Below, piece after piece: positions 53,242 through 63,098 of a stretch of DNA of 64,000 bases. Numbering within the stretch: the stretch's first letter is position 1; every line of letters starts with the position of its first letter. The position numbers and the translations under genes were made by a program. The notes beneath the pieces were generated by a model that saw only the letters and a program-made list of their open reading frames with translations, searched no databases and had not been told where the DNA came from. This stretch comes from Clostridia bacterium (GTDB lineage Bacteria > Bacillota > Clostridia > Christensenellales > Borkfalkiaceae): positions 1 through 64,000 of the forward strand of contig JAFQAQ010000004.1 in the NCBI GenBank assembly GCA_017399945.1. Direction: 5' to 3'.

Positions 53242-54327
53242 TTAAGCGGTTACGCCTGAATCAATAAACGCAAAATCTCCGTTAGTATAAGTTAAATTAG
53301 CAATACCGGTATCAGTTAATTGTTTGCATTTATAGAAAGCGTAATGGCTAAGTTCAACCGAGTTTACAGCGCTTATCGTGTTGAGTTTTTCACAGTTAGC
53401 AAAGCAAGCCCAACCGATTTTAGTTACGTTAGATAGGTTAACAACTCTTAAATTAGAATTTGCAAAACACATTTCGCCAAGAGTGGTAACGGATGCAGGA
53501 ACGGTAAAGTTCTTTAATGCGATTCCGTAGAAAGCTTTATCACCAAAGGTATCAACCGTTTGGTTGTCGGCAAAAGTGAGGTTTCCAAGGTTGGTACAAC
53601 CACTAAACGCACTGTCGTAAATGGTTTTTACGCTTGCGGGAATTTTTACGTTTGCTAGTCCTAAACAACCTTCAAACGCCGAAACGCCTATTGCAGTTAT
53701 GTTGTCTGAAAGATTTACCGTGCCGAGATTAATAACGCCACTGAACGCATACATAGGTATAGCGTATTCGCTTGCGTTGTTTAAGGTGATGGTGTTTAAG
53801 GTCGCTGGGAGATAAACGGAAGTAGAACCGTCTTTGTTATAATTGTTAGTTACCATAACGCCACCAACGTATTCTTCTTCACCAAAGAAATGAGAGATAG
53901 TTCTCGTTGCGTCAACGGCTTTATCTAAACCAGATTGCGTTTGGTTAAAATATGCGTCCGCAGTTGCGTTAAGACCGATAAAAGGTACGGTAAGTTTGTT
54001 AAGATTCTTCATGTTCTTAAACGCACCTTTACCGATTTCAGTTACCGTATTGGGAATAACTAATTCAGTAAGCGAGTTTACGCCGTCGAATGCGTTTTCT
54101 GCAATTCTGCCGATGGGCAATTCGTCTGGAGAGGTGATGGTTAAAGAAGAAGTTTTGCCATCGTCAACGTAATCGTAAACGGTGTAAAAATCTTCGTTTT
54201 CATATCTTTTTAAAATTAATCCTTTTTCAGAACCACTACTTGCATTTTGGTCGTTACAACCAACTATACCAAATGCGAATACGGATACGAGTAAGGTTAT
54301 TAATATTGTCCTGATAAGTTTTTTCAT
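53242..54327 (-). CDS. Leucine-rich-repeat (BspA type) lipoprotein
   Basis: 361-residue lipoprotein with lipobox FGIVGC near residue 24. From about residue 70 it carries repeats of the BspA-type LRR_5 form, as in AENAFDGVNSLTELVIPNTV, then FSGVINLGTVNLSDNITAIG and FEGCLGLANVKIPASVKTI. Such surface LRR proteins bind host or environmental partners. The gene has a good promoter embedded in a 12-bp inverted repeat. Confidence 0.88.
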   Translation of the reverse strand: MKKLIRTILITLLVSVFAFGIVGCNDQNASSGSEKGLILKRYENEDFYTVYDYVDDGKTSSLTITSPDELPIGRIAENAFDGVNSLTELVIPNTVTEIGKGAFKNMKNLNKLTVPFIGLNATADAYFNQTQSGLDKAVDATRTISHFFGEEEYVGGVMVTNNYNKDGSTSVYLPATLNTITLNNASEYAIPMYAFSGVINLGTVNLSDNITAIGVSAFEGCLGLANVKIPASVKTIYDSAFSGCTNLGNLTFADNQTVDTFGDKAFYGIALKNFTVPASVTTLGEMCFANSNLRVVNLSNVTKIGWACFANCEKLNTISAVNSVELSHYAFYKCKQLTDTGIANLTYTNGDFAFIDSGVTA

Positions 54328-54361
54328 ACAGGCTCCTTTTGGTTACTTTATATACCTAACT

Positions 54362-54401
54362 AGTTTAACATTATTTATCGGCTTTGTCAATAAATAATGT
54401 T
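54362..54401 (-). promoter_or_regulatory. LRR lipoprotein promoter inside a 12-bp inverted repeat
   Basis: On the minus strand TTGACA (54385-54390), 17-nt spacer, TAAACT (54362-54367). AACATTATTTAT (54367-54378) and its exact complement (54390-54401) span the promoter with an 11-nt gap. This is a likely operator. Confidence 0.65.
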
Positions 54402-54460
54402 ATTTCTATTATATTAAAAAGCCTTTTTTTGATTGTTTTTCCTTATTAAAAGGTAAAAAT

Positions 54461-54486
54461 CGGCAGTATGAGTTAATATACTGCCG
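54461..54486 (-). terminator. Terminator of the M1-type peptidase gene
   Basis: CGGCAGTAT/ATACTGCCG stem, 8-nt loop, T-run on the minus strand. Confidence 0.75.
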
Positions 54487-54504
54487 ACCGTTTATTAAAA
54501 ATTT

Positions 54505-55965
54505 TTATATTATTGCCGTCCCGTCGTAAAAACCTTTGAAGAATCCGTTGGAATCAGCGCCCCTTCTTTCAAATGCGCCAACTATATCGTACGGGGTTGC
54601 GTTCTTGAAAGAATATTTTTCATAATAATCTTTTAACGCACCGAAAAACCTTTCTTCTCCAACCGTCTTGCGTAGTATATCGTACATTATACATGGTTTT
54701 ATATAGGCTAAGTTTACGTATTCGTATTCGCTTGAAAACTCCCCTAAATTTCTTAACATTACGGTATTTACCTTACCCATAAGTTTATCTGTTACCGAAC
54801 AAAAAATCTTGTAAGTTTGCTCTGCCGATTTTATCATTTGACTTCTCGTCATGCCGTATTCAGGATACGCTTCGAAAAATATTACTACCGAATATTCGGC
54901 AAGACCTTCGTCTAAAAATCCGTATTCTATCTCGTTGTTCCCCACGACCGTTTGCCACCATTGATGTGCCGTTTCGTGCACTATTACTTCGCCATACGCG
55001 TTACTTTCTAAATTATCGCTTATCATTACGAGCGCCGGATATTCCATGCCCCCTTGAACGAATTGCGTTTGCACTACCGAATAGGTAGAGTAAGGGTACT
55101 TTCCAAACTTTTCGTTAAACAATTTTACCGCCAAAACCGCTTGCTCTAACGAGGTTTTCGGCGACGCGTCCTCATAGTAATAATAAGTTATATCCGTATC
55201 GTCTACTTTTTGCGAAATCGTTTGGAATTTACTGCTTAAAACCATTGCGAACGAGCGTGCGTTATCAATGGTAAACACAGTGGTTTTTTTATCATTTTCC
55301 GTTTGTTCTAAAACCTTTTTACCACTAGACGCTACCACTAATTCTTTTGCGCAAGTTAGTCTTACACGATAATTGGCGCATTCACTATAAAAGGGATCGC
55401 CAATGCCGTAGTAGTTACACTCGTAAAACCCTTTTTGGTCGTAGGCGCAAAGTATAGGATAAAAGTTTCCTAGGTTTATCGTATTGTCGTTTATCCCCGT
55501 TCTTGCAACAACGTCGGCAAGTTTTAGTACGTATTCTATTACTATAATTGCGCTCTCGTTAGGAAAAACTTCTCTTAGTAAGTCCACTTGCAATACCGTT
55601 TGGTCTTCGCCCACGTAAGAAAAGGTAAGCGTTTTGCCTTCTTGATAACAAGCAAGTATTTCCATATCCCCGTAGCTTATTCCGTTTGGATAAGAAGTTG
55701 ATAAATGTTGGGGTAAAACGGGCGAATATTTCGCGTCTTTTCTAAACGCTCTGCCAAACAAATTGAATTTTAGATACTTAAAGGAATTTTCGTAGCAGTT
55801 ATAAAAGGTAAAAGTTTGTTTTGCAGTTAGGGTATCCCCTTCTAAATTAGCCACCACGTCGTATTGACTTAGCCTTTCACTCTTTTTACACGACGAACAC
55901 CCCCAAGAGGTAAAGCAAAGGGTTATAAGCAATATAAACGCCGTCAACCTAAATATTTTTTTCAT
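54505..55965 (-). CDS. M1-family metallopeptidase lipoprotein
   Basis: 486-residue secreted peptidase. A Lys-rich start and hydrophobic segment end in FTSWGCSSC, a lipobox-like site. The catalytic gluzincin signature is HETAHQWWQ, then Glu 18 residues after the second His in FLDEGLAEY. GGMEYPAL stands where the family has GAMEN. The start at 55965 was chosen because the ribosome site (CGGGG) stands 6-7 nt before it; an in-frame TTG at 55986 has none. The site lies inside the terminator stem of the upstream gene. Confidence 0.88.
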   Translation of the reverse strand: MKKIFRLTAFILLITLCFTSWGCSSCKKSERLSQYDVVANLEGDTLTAKQTFTFYNCYENSFKYLKFNLFGRAFRKDAKYSPVLPQHLSTSYPNGISYGDMEILACYQEGKTLTFSYVGEDQTVLQVDLLREVFPNESAIIVIEYVLKLADVVARTGINDNTINLGNFYPILCAYDQKGFYECNYYGIGDPFYSECANYRVRLTCAKELVVASSGKKVLEQTENDKKTTVFTIDNARSFAMVLSSKFQTISQKVDDTDITYYYYEDASPKTSLEQAVLAVKLFNEKFGKYPYSTYSVVQTQFVQGGMEYPALVMISDNLESNAYGEVIVHETAHQWWQTVVGNNEIEYGFLDEGLAEYSVVIFFEAYPEYGMTRSQMIKSAEQTYKIFCSVTDKLMGKVNTVMLRNLGEFSSEYEYVNLAYIKPCIMYDILRKTVGEERFFGALKDYYEKYSFKNATPYDIVGAFERRGADSNGFFKGFYDGTAII

Positions 55966-55970
55966 AAAAA

Positions 55971-56011
55971 ACCCCGAATAGTACAAGTTTATAACTAATA
56001 CTATTCAGGGT
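55971..56011 (-). terminator. Terminator of the M23 gene containing the next gene's ribosome site
   Basis: Stem of about 12 bp (55971-55983 with 55999-56011, one mismatch), 15-nt loop, followed on the minus strand by six T and the ATG at 55965. The CGGGG ribosome site is the 3' arm. Confidence 0.75.
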
Positions 56012-56033
56012 ATAAACGATTGATTACAATTTT

Positions 56034-56660
56034 TTATTTTTCAGCAATAGCTAAATATTTTATTGGGTCGATAACCTGACCGTTTTCTTCAACCGAAAAA
56101 TGTAGGTGTGGTCCGTCCTTACTTTCTTGACGATTGGTAGTCGACACTTCCCCAATAACCTCCCCTTGCGTTACCTTTTGACCTACGATAACGTCATCTC
56201 CGTCTAAAAGAGAATTATACACCGTTTTAAGTCCGTTTCCGTGGTCGATAACAATGGTCGTGCCCTGTAACAAGCTGGTATTTACGCTTTCGATAGTGCC
56301 GTCGTAAACTGCCATTACGGGCGTGCCTTCGGGGGCAAAAAAGTCGATTGCTTTGTGCGACGAGTATCTGTTTAACGTTTGGTTAAACACCATAGTTTCG
56401 CTGTATTCTCCTACCGAAATGGTAGTATTTACAGGCATTATAAACGTAATGACCTTTACAACGGGATCGGCTGGGGTTTGAGGGTTGTTAGAATCGCCCG
56501 GATTTTCTATCGGCGCGTTGAGTTCGTTGTTTAGTACGTTTTCTCTGTTAATTAGCATAAGTGATACCGAAAGTCCTATCGCTAGTATACAAAAGGATAA
56601 AACCAAATATACTGCGTTGCGTTTTACGAATGCTAATATCTTAGTGCTTGTTCTTCTCAT
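56034..56660 (-). CDS. M23 (LytM) peptidase, SpoIIQ-like
   Basis: 208-residue membrane-anchored peptidoglycan peptidase. One membrane segment (about residues 15-36) is followed by a linker and a LytM domain with KAIDFFAPEGTPVMA, VIDHGNGLKTVYNSL and GPHLHFSVEENG. The HLH motif and the Asp in the first block fit zinc binding, but the first zinc His is SSHKA two residues before. A SpoIIQ-type role in the mother cell/forespore channel is possible because of the layout, but a plain wall hydrolase fits as well. Confidence 0.85.
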   Translation of the reverse strand: MRRTSTKILAFVKRNAVYLVLSFCILAIGLSVSLMLINRENVLNNELNAPIENPGDSNNPQTPADPVVKVITFIMPVNTTISVGEYSETMVFNQTLNRYSSHKAIDFFAPEGTPVMAVYDGTIESVNTSLLQGTTIVIDHGNGLKTVYNSLLDGDDVIVGQKVTQGEVIGEVSTTNRQESKDGPHLHFSVEENGQVIDPIKYLAIAEK

Positions 56661-56721
56661 AATAAATCCTCCATAATCTTTGTTTGTTTATTGACCGTTT
56701 TTTTTGTTTTTATACATATTT

Positions 56722-57135
56722 TTAATAACTTCCGTAAATTATTGGCGTTCCCATAACGATTTTGTTTTGGTTAATTACTAAATGAAGGTTAATTACCTTT
56801 CCGTTTATACTTTTGCTATAAGCAATCTTTTTTGAGTACATATAATAACTATTTCCAAAACTAGTGGTTTCGGTAAATATTATCTTTGCATTATAGTAAT
56901 CTATAAATTCTTTAAGGTCGAAGTTTTGTTTTTCTATCGTGCAACTCTCACCTACTTTGAAAAATCTAAATTTGTATTGAATACTCGTGCAAAAATCTAT
57001 TTTTGCGTTAGACGAATTGTTTAGCGAATACACTTCTACGTTTTTAGAGTATCTATAAAAAACGGGTGTGTTCATAGACCACCAAATTGAAAATATAAAC
57101 GTTATTGCTAACACAACCGTAAATGTTTTTTTCAT
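56722..57135 (-). CDS. Small exported or membrane-anchored protein
   Basis: 137-residue protein with an N-terminal hydrophobic segment (MKKTFTVVLAITFIFSIWW) and a short mixed domain rich in Tyr and Ser. It has two cysteines (in FCTSIQ and SCTIEKQ) that could form a disulfide outside the cell. No family is recognised. It lies 61 bp before the M23 gene on the same strand. Confidence 0.65.
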   Translation of the reverse strand: MKKTFTVVLAITFIFSIWWSMNTPVFYRYSKNVEVYSLNNSSNAKIDFCTSIQYKFRFFKVGESCTIEKQNFDLKEFIDYYNAKIIFTETTSFGNSYYMYSKKIAYSKSINGKVINLHLVINQNKIVMGTPIIYGSY

Positions 57136-57193
57136 AAAAAAATACTCCCTAGACAGGGAGTATTAACTGTTTTTTTAATATATATACCTTAAT

Positions 57194-58426
57194 TTATTGA
57201 ATTTTTTCTGTTATGCCACTTTCTCTAACCAAGGTCATACCGTTTATATAATTAAGACAGTCGCCACAATGTTTTAGTGCAAACCTTTGATAACTAAAAT
57301 CGGTTATCGTTTGTCCTTTAAGCGCCTTAAAGGTAGAAAGCATTGCGTTTGAACATTGGATAAAGTTAGTTATATCCGGTGTTATAATTTCGATTAGGCG
57401 TGGGATTTTGTCCTTTCGTTCATCTATAAGATTAAAAGTTCTAGTAAAGTTTTTTATAAAGGTGTCTTGTGGGTGGTTAAAATGCCCACCCAATTGGATT
57501 GCACGGGTTAAATAATCTGGATAGTCGGTTATTTGCGAATATTCACCCGATAGATAAAGCGCATATATCTTTGCGCATTTTATTGCGTAATGAAGTTGTG
57601 CGTTGCCTTGATTTTGGCAGGTTTTATCTAATAAATAGCAGTTATACCCACAAAAACTTTTTGTTAAAGCACCACCACAAATTGCATTTGCTAGTTCTAG
57701 GATAAAGAGGTTTTTTATAAGCACTTCAGCTTGTTTTTCGTAAGGATGGGAAAAAACCACGTATGCTTCTTTTACCGCTTGGGTTGCTGTTTGATAGGCT
57801 AGTTTTTGTAGATTTTCGCCTTTTATAAAACAATTTATTCTATAATCGGCAAGCGATAACGCGTGACTTACTAGGTGGGCGTACACGTCGGATAAAAAGC
57901 CTGAATTATTATCAAAACAATTTGCGTCTATAATAAAATGGCAGTCGCAATTAAAGGTAAAGTTTTCTATATTTCTGCCGTTTTTTATTTGTGCACTCGT
58001 TGATAACAAGCCGTAGTTACGTGCCGAATCGTATATTAACACGCAAGGAATATTTCTAACGGTGGCAAAATATTTGGTAGCGTTATATAGCTCGACGTCC
58101 CTAGTAATTATCATTCGAATATCTTCTGCTAGATTAAATAGACCGCTATAATGCTCTATTGCGTCATGAAAATCGTCTGGTAAAATAACGTTGGTACATT
58201 TATATCCAACTGATTTTGCCGAGCGGGTATATCTATTTGAATATTTGTCGAAAGAAGATTGAAAGTATAAAAAAGCAACCTTACCACAGGGGGCAAAGTT
58301 TGATAATATATCACTTATTAAAAAGGTGGTTTGTCCTTGATAGAATTTAAATTCTCCGTTTAGGAAAACACTTTCAGCGTTAAGTTCGTAAACTTTATCG
58401 TTAAGGACTTTTGCGATATCTTGCAT
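57194..58426 (-). CDS. Degenerate iron-alcohol-dehydrogenase/G1P-dehydrogenase-like protein
   Basis: 410-residue protein I only partly recognise. The order of segments follows the Fe-ADH/glycerol-1-phosphate dehydrogenase fold: an N-terminal Rossmann-like half, an IITRDVELYNATKYFATVRN block where G1PDH has the cofactor loop, HFIIDANCF, and DVYAHLVSHALSLADYR where the first metal Asp sits. The following EH-type metal motif is replaced by SFCGYNCYLL. It is probably an inactive or altered relative; the assignment is tentative. Confidence 0.5.
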   Translation of the reverse strand: MQDIAKVLNDKVYELNAESVFLNGEFKFYQGQTTFLISDILSNFAPCGKVAFLYFQSSFDKYSNRYTRSAKSVGYKCTNVILPDDFHDAIEHYSGLFNLAEDIRMIITRDVELYNATKYFATVRNIPCVLIYDSARNYGLLSTSAQIKNGRNIENFTFNCDCHFIIDANCFDNNSGFLSDVYAHLVSHALSLADYRINCFIKGENLQKLAYQTATQAVKEAYVVFSHPYEKQAEVLIKNLFILELANAICGGALTKSFCGYNCYLLDKTCQNQGNAQLHYAIKCAKIYALYLSGEYSQITDYPDYLTRAIQLGGHFNHPQDTFIKNFTRTFNLIDERKDKIPRLIEIITPDITNFIQCSNAMLSTFKALKGQTITDFSYQRFALKHCGDCLNYINGMTLVRESGITEKIQ

Positions 58427-58460
58427 TTATAGCCTTACCTTCGTATACCTTTATATGCTT

Positions 58461-58489
58461 ATAGTATAATAACTAAGCCCAAAAGTCAA
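58461..58489 (-). promoter_or_regulatory. Promoter of the 57194-58426 gene
   Basis: On the minus strand TTGACT (58484-58489), 17-nt spacer, TACTAT (58461-58466). Confidence 0.6.
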
Positions 58490-58569
58490 GCAAAAGGCAA
58501 AAAATGGGTTAAAATGGACGTTTTTTTGCGTTTTTTGAGCCAAAATCGACAAAAATTTTAAAAACACTA

Positions 58570-58597
58570 TTGAAAAAATTTTTATATGTGGTATAAT
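58570..58597 (+). promoter_or_regulatory. Promoter of the HU gene
   Basis: TTGAAA (58570-58575), 16-nt spacer, TATAAT (58592-58597). Confidence 0.75.
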
Positions 58598-58627
58598 AAT
58601 AGTACAAAAACTTTGGAGGTTTTAGGT

Positions 58628-58903
58628 ATGAATAAGAATGAATTGATAAGGGCAATTGCAAACAAACTAGGTATTACTTTGAAAGACGCTGCCGCTGTTT
58701 TAGACGGCACTATCGAAGCAATCACCGAAGGTCTTGAAAAAGGCGAAAAAATCCAAATTTCCGGTTTCGGTACTTTTGCATTAAAAACTAAGGAAGCTAG
58801 AGAAGGCGTTAACCCAAAAACTGGCGCTAAAATCAAGATTGCTGCAAGCAAAATCCCTACTTTCAAGTTCGGTAAGGCTTATAAAGATTCTTTCAACAAA
58901 TAA
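58628..58903 (+). CDS. hup: DNA-binding protein HU
   Basis: 91-residue histone-like protein that bends and compacts DNA. The family blocks are MNKNELIRAIANKLGIT, GEKIQISGFGTFALKTKEAR and the DNA-arm GVNPKTGAKIKI with FKFGKAYKD. The start at 58628 has GGAGG 8 nt before it; the longer frame begins inside the -10 box. Codons favour strong expression. Confidence 0.97.
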   Translation: MNKNELIRAIANKLGITLKDAAAVLDGTIEAITEGLEKGEKIQISGFGTFALKTKEAREGVNPKTGAKIKIAASKIPTFKFGKAYKDSFNK

Positions 58904-58914
58904 TTACTTGAAAC

Positions 58915-58940
58915 AAGGGCAACGCAAATGCGTTGCCCTT
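58915..58940 (+). terminator. Terminator of the HU gene
   Basis: Perfect 12-bp stem AAGGGCAACGCA/TGCGTTGCCCTT, T-run. Confidence 0.9.
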
Positions 58941-58971
58941 TTTATTTTTTGCTTTGGTTAAAAAAAATAAA

Positions 58972-58998
58972 AATCCACCCTAAAATTTAGGGTGGATT
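58972..58998 (-). terminator. Terminator of tuf
   Basis: 13-bp stem AATCCACCCTAAA with its complement, T-run on the minus strand. Confidence 0.85.
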
Positions 58999-59018
58999 AA
59001 TTTTTTGTTAAAGATTAA

Positions 59019-60239
59019 TTACTTAATAATCTTAGAAACAACGCCGGAACCTACGGTTCTGCCACCTTCACGGATAGCGAAACGGAGACCTTCTTCCATA
59101 GCGATAGGAGTGATGAGTTCAACGCTCATGGTGATGTTGTCACCAGGCATAACCATTTCTACGCCTTCGGGAAGTTTGATGGAACCGGTAACGTCGGTAG
59201 TTCTGAAATAGAATTGAGGACGATAGTTGTTGAAGAAAGGAGTATGTCTACCACCTTCTTCTTTGGTAAGGATATACACTTGACCTTCGAATGCAGTGTG
59301 GGGTTTTACAGAACCGGGTTTTGCAATAACTTGACCACGTTCGATGTCTTTCTTATCGATACCACGAAGTAATGCACCTACGTTGTCACCTGCTTGTGCT
59401 TCGTCAAGTAACTTTCTGAACATTTCAAGACCGGTAATAACGGTATTCTTGGATTCTTCTTGTAAACCAACGATTTCAGCAGGATCGTTAACGTGAGCAA
59501 CACCACGTTCTACTCTACCAGTAGCAACGGTACCACGACCAGAAATGGTGAATACGTCTTCTACAGGGAGTAAGAAGGGTTTAGCTTCGTCTCTTTCAGG
59601 AGTAGGAATGTAGCTGTCAACAGCGTCCATTAATTCGAAGATAGGAGCGCATTCTGCAGCTGCTTTGATTTCGTCAGCAGAGTGATCTGCTTGAGCGAAT
59701 TCAAGTGCTTTAAGAGCAGAACCCTTGATGATGGGGGTATCGTCGCCAGGGAAACCATATTCAGAAAGAAGATCTCTGATTTCCATTTCAACGAGTTCCA
59801 AAAGTTCTGGGTCGTCTAATTGGTCACACTTGTTCATAAATACGATGATATAGGGAACGCCTACTTGACGAGCAAGAAGGATGTGTTCTCTGGTTTGGGG
59901 CATTGGACCGTCGGTAGCAGCAACAACTAAGATTGCGCCGTCCATTTGAGCAGCACCGGTGATCATGTTTTTAACATAGTCAGCGTGTCCGGGGCAGTCA
60001 ACGTGTGCATAGTGACGTTTTTCGGTTTGGTACTCTACGTGAGAGGTGTTAATCGTTATACCTCTTGCCTTTTCTTCAGGTGCCTTATCGATTTCGTCGT
60101 ATCTCATTTTTTGAGCGTTACCGATAGAAGATAAGGTCATCGTGATAGCAGCGGTAAGAGTGGTTTTACCATGGTCAACGTGACCGATGGTACCGATGTT
60201 AATGTGCGGTTTGCTTCTGTCAAATTTAGCCTTTGCCAT
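59019..60239 (-). CDS. tuf: Elongation factor Tu
   Basis: 406-residue GTPase that brings aminoacyl-tRNA to the ribosome. P-loop [15 protein letters not shown]3 [10 protein letters not shown] and G4 NKCDQLDD are all present, with switch [12 protein letters not shown]. The length is slightly above the usual 395-400. The start at 60239 has GGAGG 8 nt before it. Besides read-through from fusA it has its own promoter. Confidence 0.98.
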   Translation of the reverse strand: MAKAKFDRSKPHINIGTIGHVDHGKTTLTAAITMTLSSIGNAQKMRYDEIDKAPEEKARGITINTSHVEYQTEKRHYAHVDCPGHADYVKNMITGAAQMDGAILVVAATDGPMPQTREHILLARQVGVPYIIVFMNKCDQLDDPELLELVEMEIRDLLSEYGFPGDDTPIIKGSALKALEFAQADHSADEIKAAAECAPIFELMDAVDSYIPTPERDEAKPFLLPVEDVFTISGRGTVATGRVERGVAHVNDPAEIVGLQEESKNTVITGLEMFRKLLDEAQAGDNVGALLRGIDKKDIERGQVIAKPGSVKPHTAFEGQVYILTKEEGGRHTPFFNNYRPQFYFRTTDVTGSIKLPEGVEMVMPGDNITMSVELITPIAMEEGLRFAIREGGRTVGSGVVSKIIK

Positions 60240-60302
60240 TGTTTTTTCCTCCAAAATTTCAATGATTGATAATAATTTTTTTTATTTTTATTTGACTTTT
60301 AT

Positions 60303-60331
60303 ATTTTACATTAATTTATAAGCGTTGTCAA
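60303..60331 (-). promoter_or_regulatory. Internal promoter of tuf
   Basis: On the minus strand TTGACA (60326-60331), 17-nt spacer, TAAAAT (60303-60308), between fusA and tuf. Confidence 0.75.
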
Positions 60332-60337
60332 CATTTA

Positions 60338-62410
60338 TTACGCTTTTTTACCTATTATCTTTTCACCAACCGACTTGGGAACTTCTGCGTAGTGGCTGAA
60401 CTGCATGGTGTAGTTACCACGACCTTGGGTTCTACTTCTTAAATCGGTAGCGTAGCCGAACATTTCAGCTAGCGGGATATGTGCGTCGATAACCTTTACA
60501 CCGTTACGGTCTTCGGTGCCTTGGATGATACCGCGACGTGCGGTAACGTTACCCATAAGGTCGCCAAAGTATGCGTCGGGAGTTACGATTTCAACTTTCA
60601 TAACCGGTTCTAAGAGAACGGATTTTGCTTTTTGTAAGCCGTCTTTAAGTGCCATACTACCTGCAATCTTGAACGCCATTTCGGACGAGTCAACGTCGTG
60701 GTAGCTACCGTCGTAAACGGTTACCTTAAAGTCAACTACTTCGTAGCCTGCTAAAATACCGTTTCTAGCTGCTTCTTGAATACCCTTGTTGATAGGTTGA
60801 ATAAATTCCTTAGGAATTGAACCACCAACGGTTTCGTCAACGAATTCGTAGCCCTTGCCTGCTTCTTGTGGTTCAAGACGGATTTTACAGTGGCCGTATT
60901 GACCGTGACCACCGGTTTGACGTTTGAACATACCTTCTGCTTCAACAGCCATACGAATGGTTTCCTTGTAAGCAACTTGTGGTTTACCTACGTTTGCTTC
61001 TACACGGAATTCACGAAGTAATCTGTCTACGATAATTTCAAGGTGAAGTTCGCCCATACCTGCGATAATGGTTTGACCGGTTTCGGTATCGGTATAAGTC
61101 TTGAAGGTGGGGTCTTCTTCTGCAAGTTTTGCAAGTGCAAAGCCCATCTTTTCTTGACCTTGTTTGGTTTTTGGTTCGATTGCAACGTTGATAACTGGAT
61201 CAGGGAATTCCATTTGTTCTAAGATAATGGGATGTGCTTCGTCGCATAAAGTATCACCAGTGGTGGTTTCCTTTAAACCTACGATAGCGCAAATTTCACC
61301 TGCGTGAATAGCTTCAACTTCTTCACGGTGGTTAGCGTGCATACGTAAGATACGGCCAACTCTTTCCTTTTTACCTTTAACGCTGTTGTATACGTATGAA
61401 CCGGTTTTAAGAACACCAGAATATGCACGGAAGAATGCAAGCTTACCAACGAAGGGGTCGGTTGCAATCTTGAACGCTAATCCACAGAAGGGTGCTTCTT
61501 CGGAAGGTTCTCTGCTTTCTTCTTTATCGCTGTTGGGGTTCATACCGCTCATTGCACCAACGTCAATTGGGCTGGGAAGGTAATCAACAACTGCGTCGAG
61601 TAAGTTTTGAACGCCCTTGTTTTTGTAAGAAGAACCACAAAGTACGGGGGTAACTTTCATTGCGAGAGTTGCCATACGTAAACCTTTTTTGATTTCTTCT
61701 ACTGAAAGATCGCCTTCTTCAAAGAATTTTTCCATCAAAGCATCGTCTTGTTCTGCTGCGATTTCAACGATTTGCGCTCTGTATTCTTCTACCATATCCT
61801 TCATATCATCTGGAACTTCGGTAACTTGAATTTCCTTACCTAAGTCGTCCAAATAGATATCTGCTTGACGAGTAATAATATCTACAACGCCCTTAAAGGT
61901 TTCTTCTTTGCCGATAGGAAGAAGGATTGGCATTGCGTTAGTGTGCAATCTTTCCTTCATCATTTCGATAGCGTTTTCAAAGTTTGCACCGTTGATGTCC
62001 ATTTTGTTAACGTAAGCAATTCTTGGTACTTTGTACTTGTCTGCTTGACGCCAAACGGTTTCACTTTGAGGTTCAACGCCACCCTTTGCACAGAAGGTTG
62101 CAACTGCACCGTCTAATACGCGGAGTGAACGTTCAACTTCTACGGTGAAGTCAACGTGTCCGGGAGTATCTATAATGTTTATACGATGACCTTTCCAGAA
62201 ACAAGTGGTTGCTGCCGAAGTAATGGTAATACCACGTTCTTGTTCTTGAACCATCCAGTCCATAGTAGCTGCACCTTCGTGGGTTTCGCCGAGCTTATGG
62301 GTTTTGCCGGTATAGAACAAAATTCTTTCGGTAGTAGTGGTTTTACCTGCGTCGATATGCGCCATTATACCTATGTTTCTGGTGATATTTAATTCGTTAT
62401 TAGTAGCCAT
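60338..62410 (-). CDS. fusA: Elongation factor G
   Basis: 690-residue GTPase that drives translocation and, with ribosome recycling factor (frr, elsewhere in this window), ribosome splitting. P-loop [16 protein letters not shown]3 [15 protein letters not shown] and G4 NKMDINGA; the domain IV block [17 protein letters not shown] and [15 protein letters not shown] identify EF-G. It lies 15 bp after rpsG. Confidence 0.98.
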   Translation of the reverse strand: MATNNELNITRNIGIMAHIDAGKTTTTERILFYTGKTHKLGETHEGAATMDWMVQEQERGITITSAATTCFWKGHRINIIDTPGHVDFTVEVERSLRVLDGAVATFCAKGGVEPQSETVWRQADKYKVPRIAYVNKMDINGANFENAIEMMKERLHTNAMPILLPIGKEETFKGVVDIITRQADIYLDDLGKEIQVTEVPDDMKDMVEEYRAQIVEIAAEQDDALMEKFFEEGDLSVEEIKKGLRMATLAMKVTPVLCGSSYKNKGVQNLLDAVVDYLPSPIDVGAMSGMNPNSDKEESREPSEEAPFCGLAFKIATDPFVGKLAFFRAYSGVLKTGSYVYNSVKGKKERVGRILRMHANHREEVEAIHAGEICAIVGLKETTTGDTLCDEAHPIILEQMEFPDPVINVAIEPKTKQGQEKMGFALAKLAEEDPTFKTYTDTETGQTIIAGMGELHLEIIVDRLLREFRVEANVGKPQVAYKETIRMAVEAEGMFKRQTGGHGQYGHCKIRLEPQEAGKGYEFVDETVGGSIPKEFIQPINKGIQEAARNGILAGYEVVDFKVTVYDGSYHDVDSSEMAFKIAGSMALKDGLQKAKSVLLEPVMKVEIVTPDAYFGDLMGNVTARRGIIQGTEDRNGVKVIDAHIPLAEMFGYATDLRSRTQGRGNYTMQFSHYAEVPKSVGEKIIGKKA

Positions 62411-62425
62411 AGGTTACTCCCCCAA

Positions 62426-62896
62426 TTAAAATCTGTAATGTGCGAACGCCTTGTTTGCTTCCGCCATTCTGTGAGTATCTTCTTTCTTCTTTACTGCAGC
62501 GCCGGTATTGTTGAACGCGTCAACTAATTCTCCTGCAAGACGAGCAGCCATTTCTCTTTCGCCTCTCTTTCTAGCGGCGATTACGAGCCAACGGATAGCG
62601 AGCGTCTGTCTTCTTTCAGCTCTGATTTCGATAGGTACTTGATAGTTAGCACCACCAACTCTCCTAGCTTTTACTTCAACCATAGGCATAATGTTGCCTA
62701 ATGCTTGATTGAACATTTCTTTTGCGTCCTGACCAACTTTTTCAGCTGCTTGAGTGAACGCTTCGTAAACGATGCCCTGAGCTATTCCCTTTTTACCGTC
62801 TAACATAACTTGGTTGATAAGTTTGGTTACAACTTTGTCGTTATACACGGGATCGGGCAAAACGTCTCTCTTTGCAATATTGCCTCTTCTTGGCAT
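62426..62896 (-). CDS. rpsG: 30S ribosomal protein S7
   Basis: 156-residue small-subunit head protein (usual length), with [19 protein letters not shown] at the start and [17 protein letters not shown] in the middle. It is preceded by a 200-nt gap after rpsL. GGAGG stands before the start. Confidence 0.98.
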   Translation of the reverse strand: MPRRGNIAKRDVLPDPVYNDKVVTKLINQVMLDGKKGIAQGIVYEAFTQAAEKVGQDAKEMFNQALGNIMPMVEVKARRVGGANYQVPIEIRAERRQTLAIRWLVIAARKRGEREMAARLAGELVDAFNNTGAAVKKKEDTHRMAEANKAFAHYRF

Positions 62897-63098
62897 ATTT
62901 ATAATCCTCCTTTAATAATTTGCGTGTCTACACGCTTTCTTAAGGGTAAACCCTTGTTCGTACGGCTATCACTTGCCCACCATCGTGGGTAGCGAACCTT
63001 CTGTCTTTCGACATACTGCCTACCAATCATCGGGTTAATTTTCCGAATTCCGATTTTTAAGTAGGTGTTTTGTTGTTTTGATTAACTAAATTACTTTA
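62897..63098 (-). other. Long rpsL-rpsG intercistronic region
   Basis: 202 nt without a gene, unusually long for this operon. It can fold CCCAC/GTGGG (about 62978-62991) and other small hairpins. In E. coli the equivalent spacer binds S7 for feedback control; a like role here is an inference. No clear promoter is seen. Confidence 0.45.
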
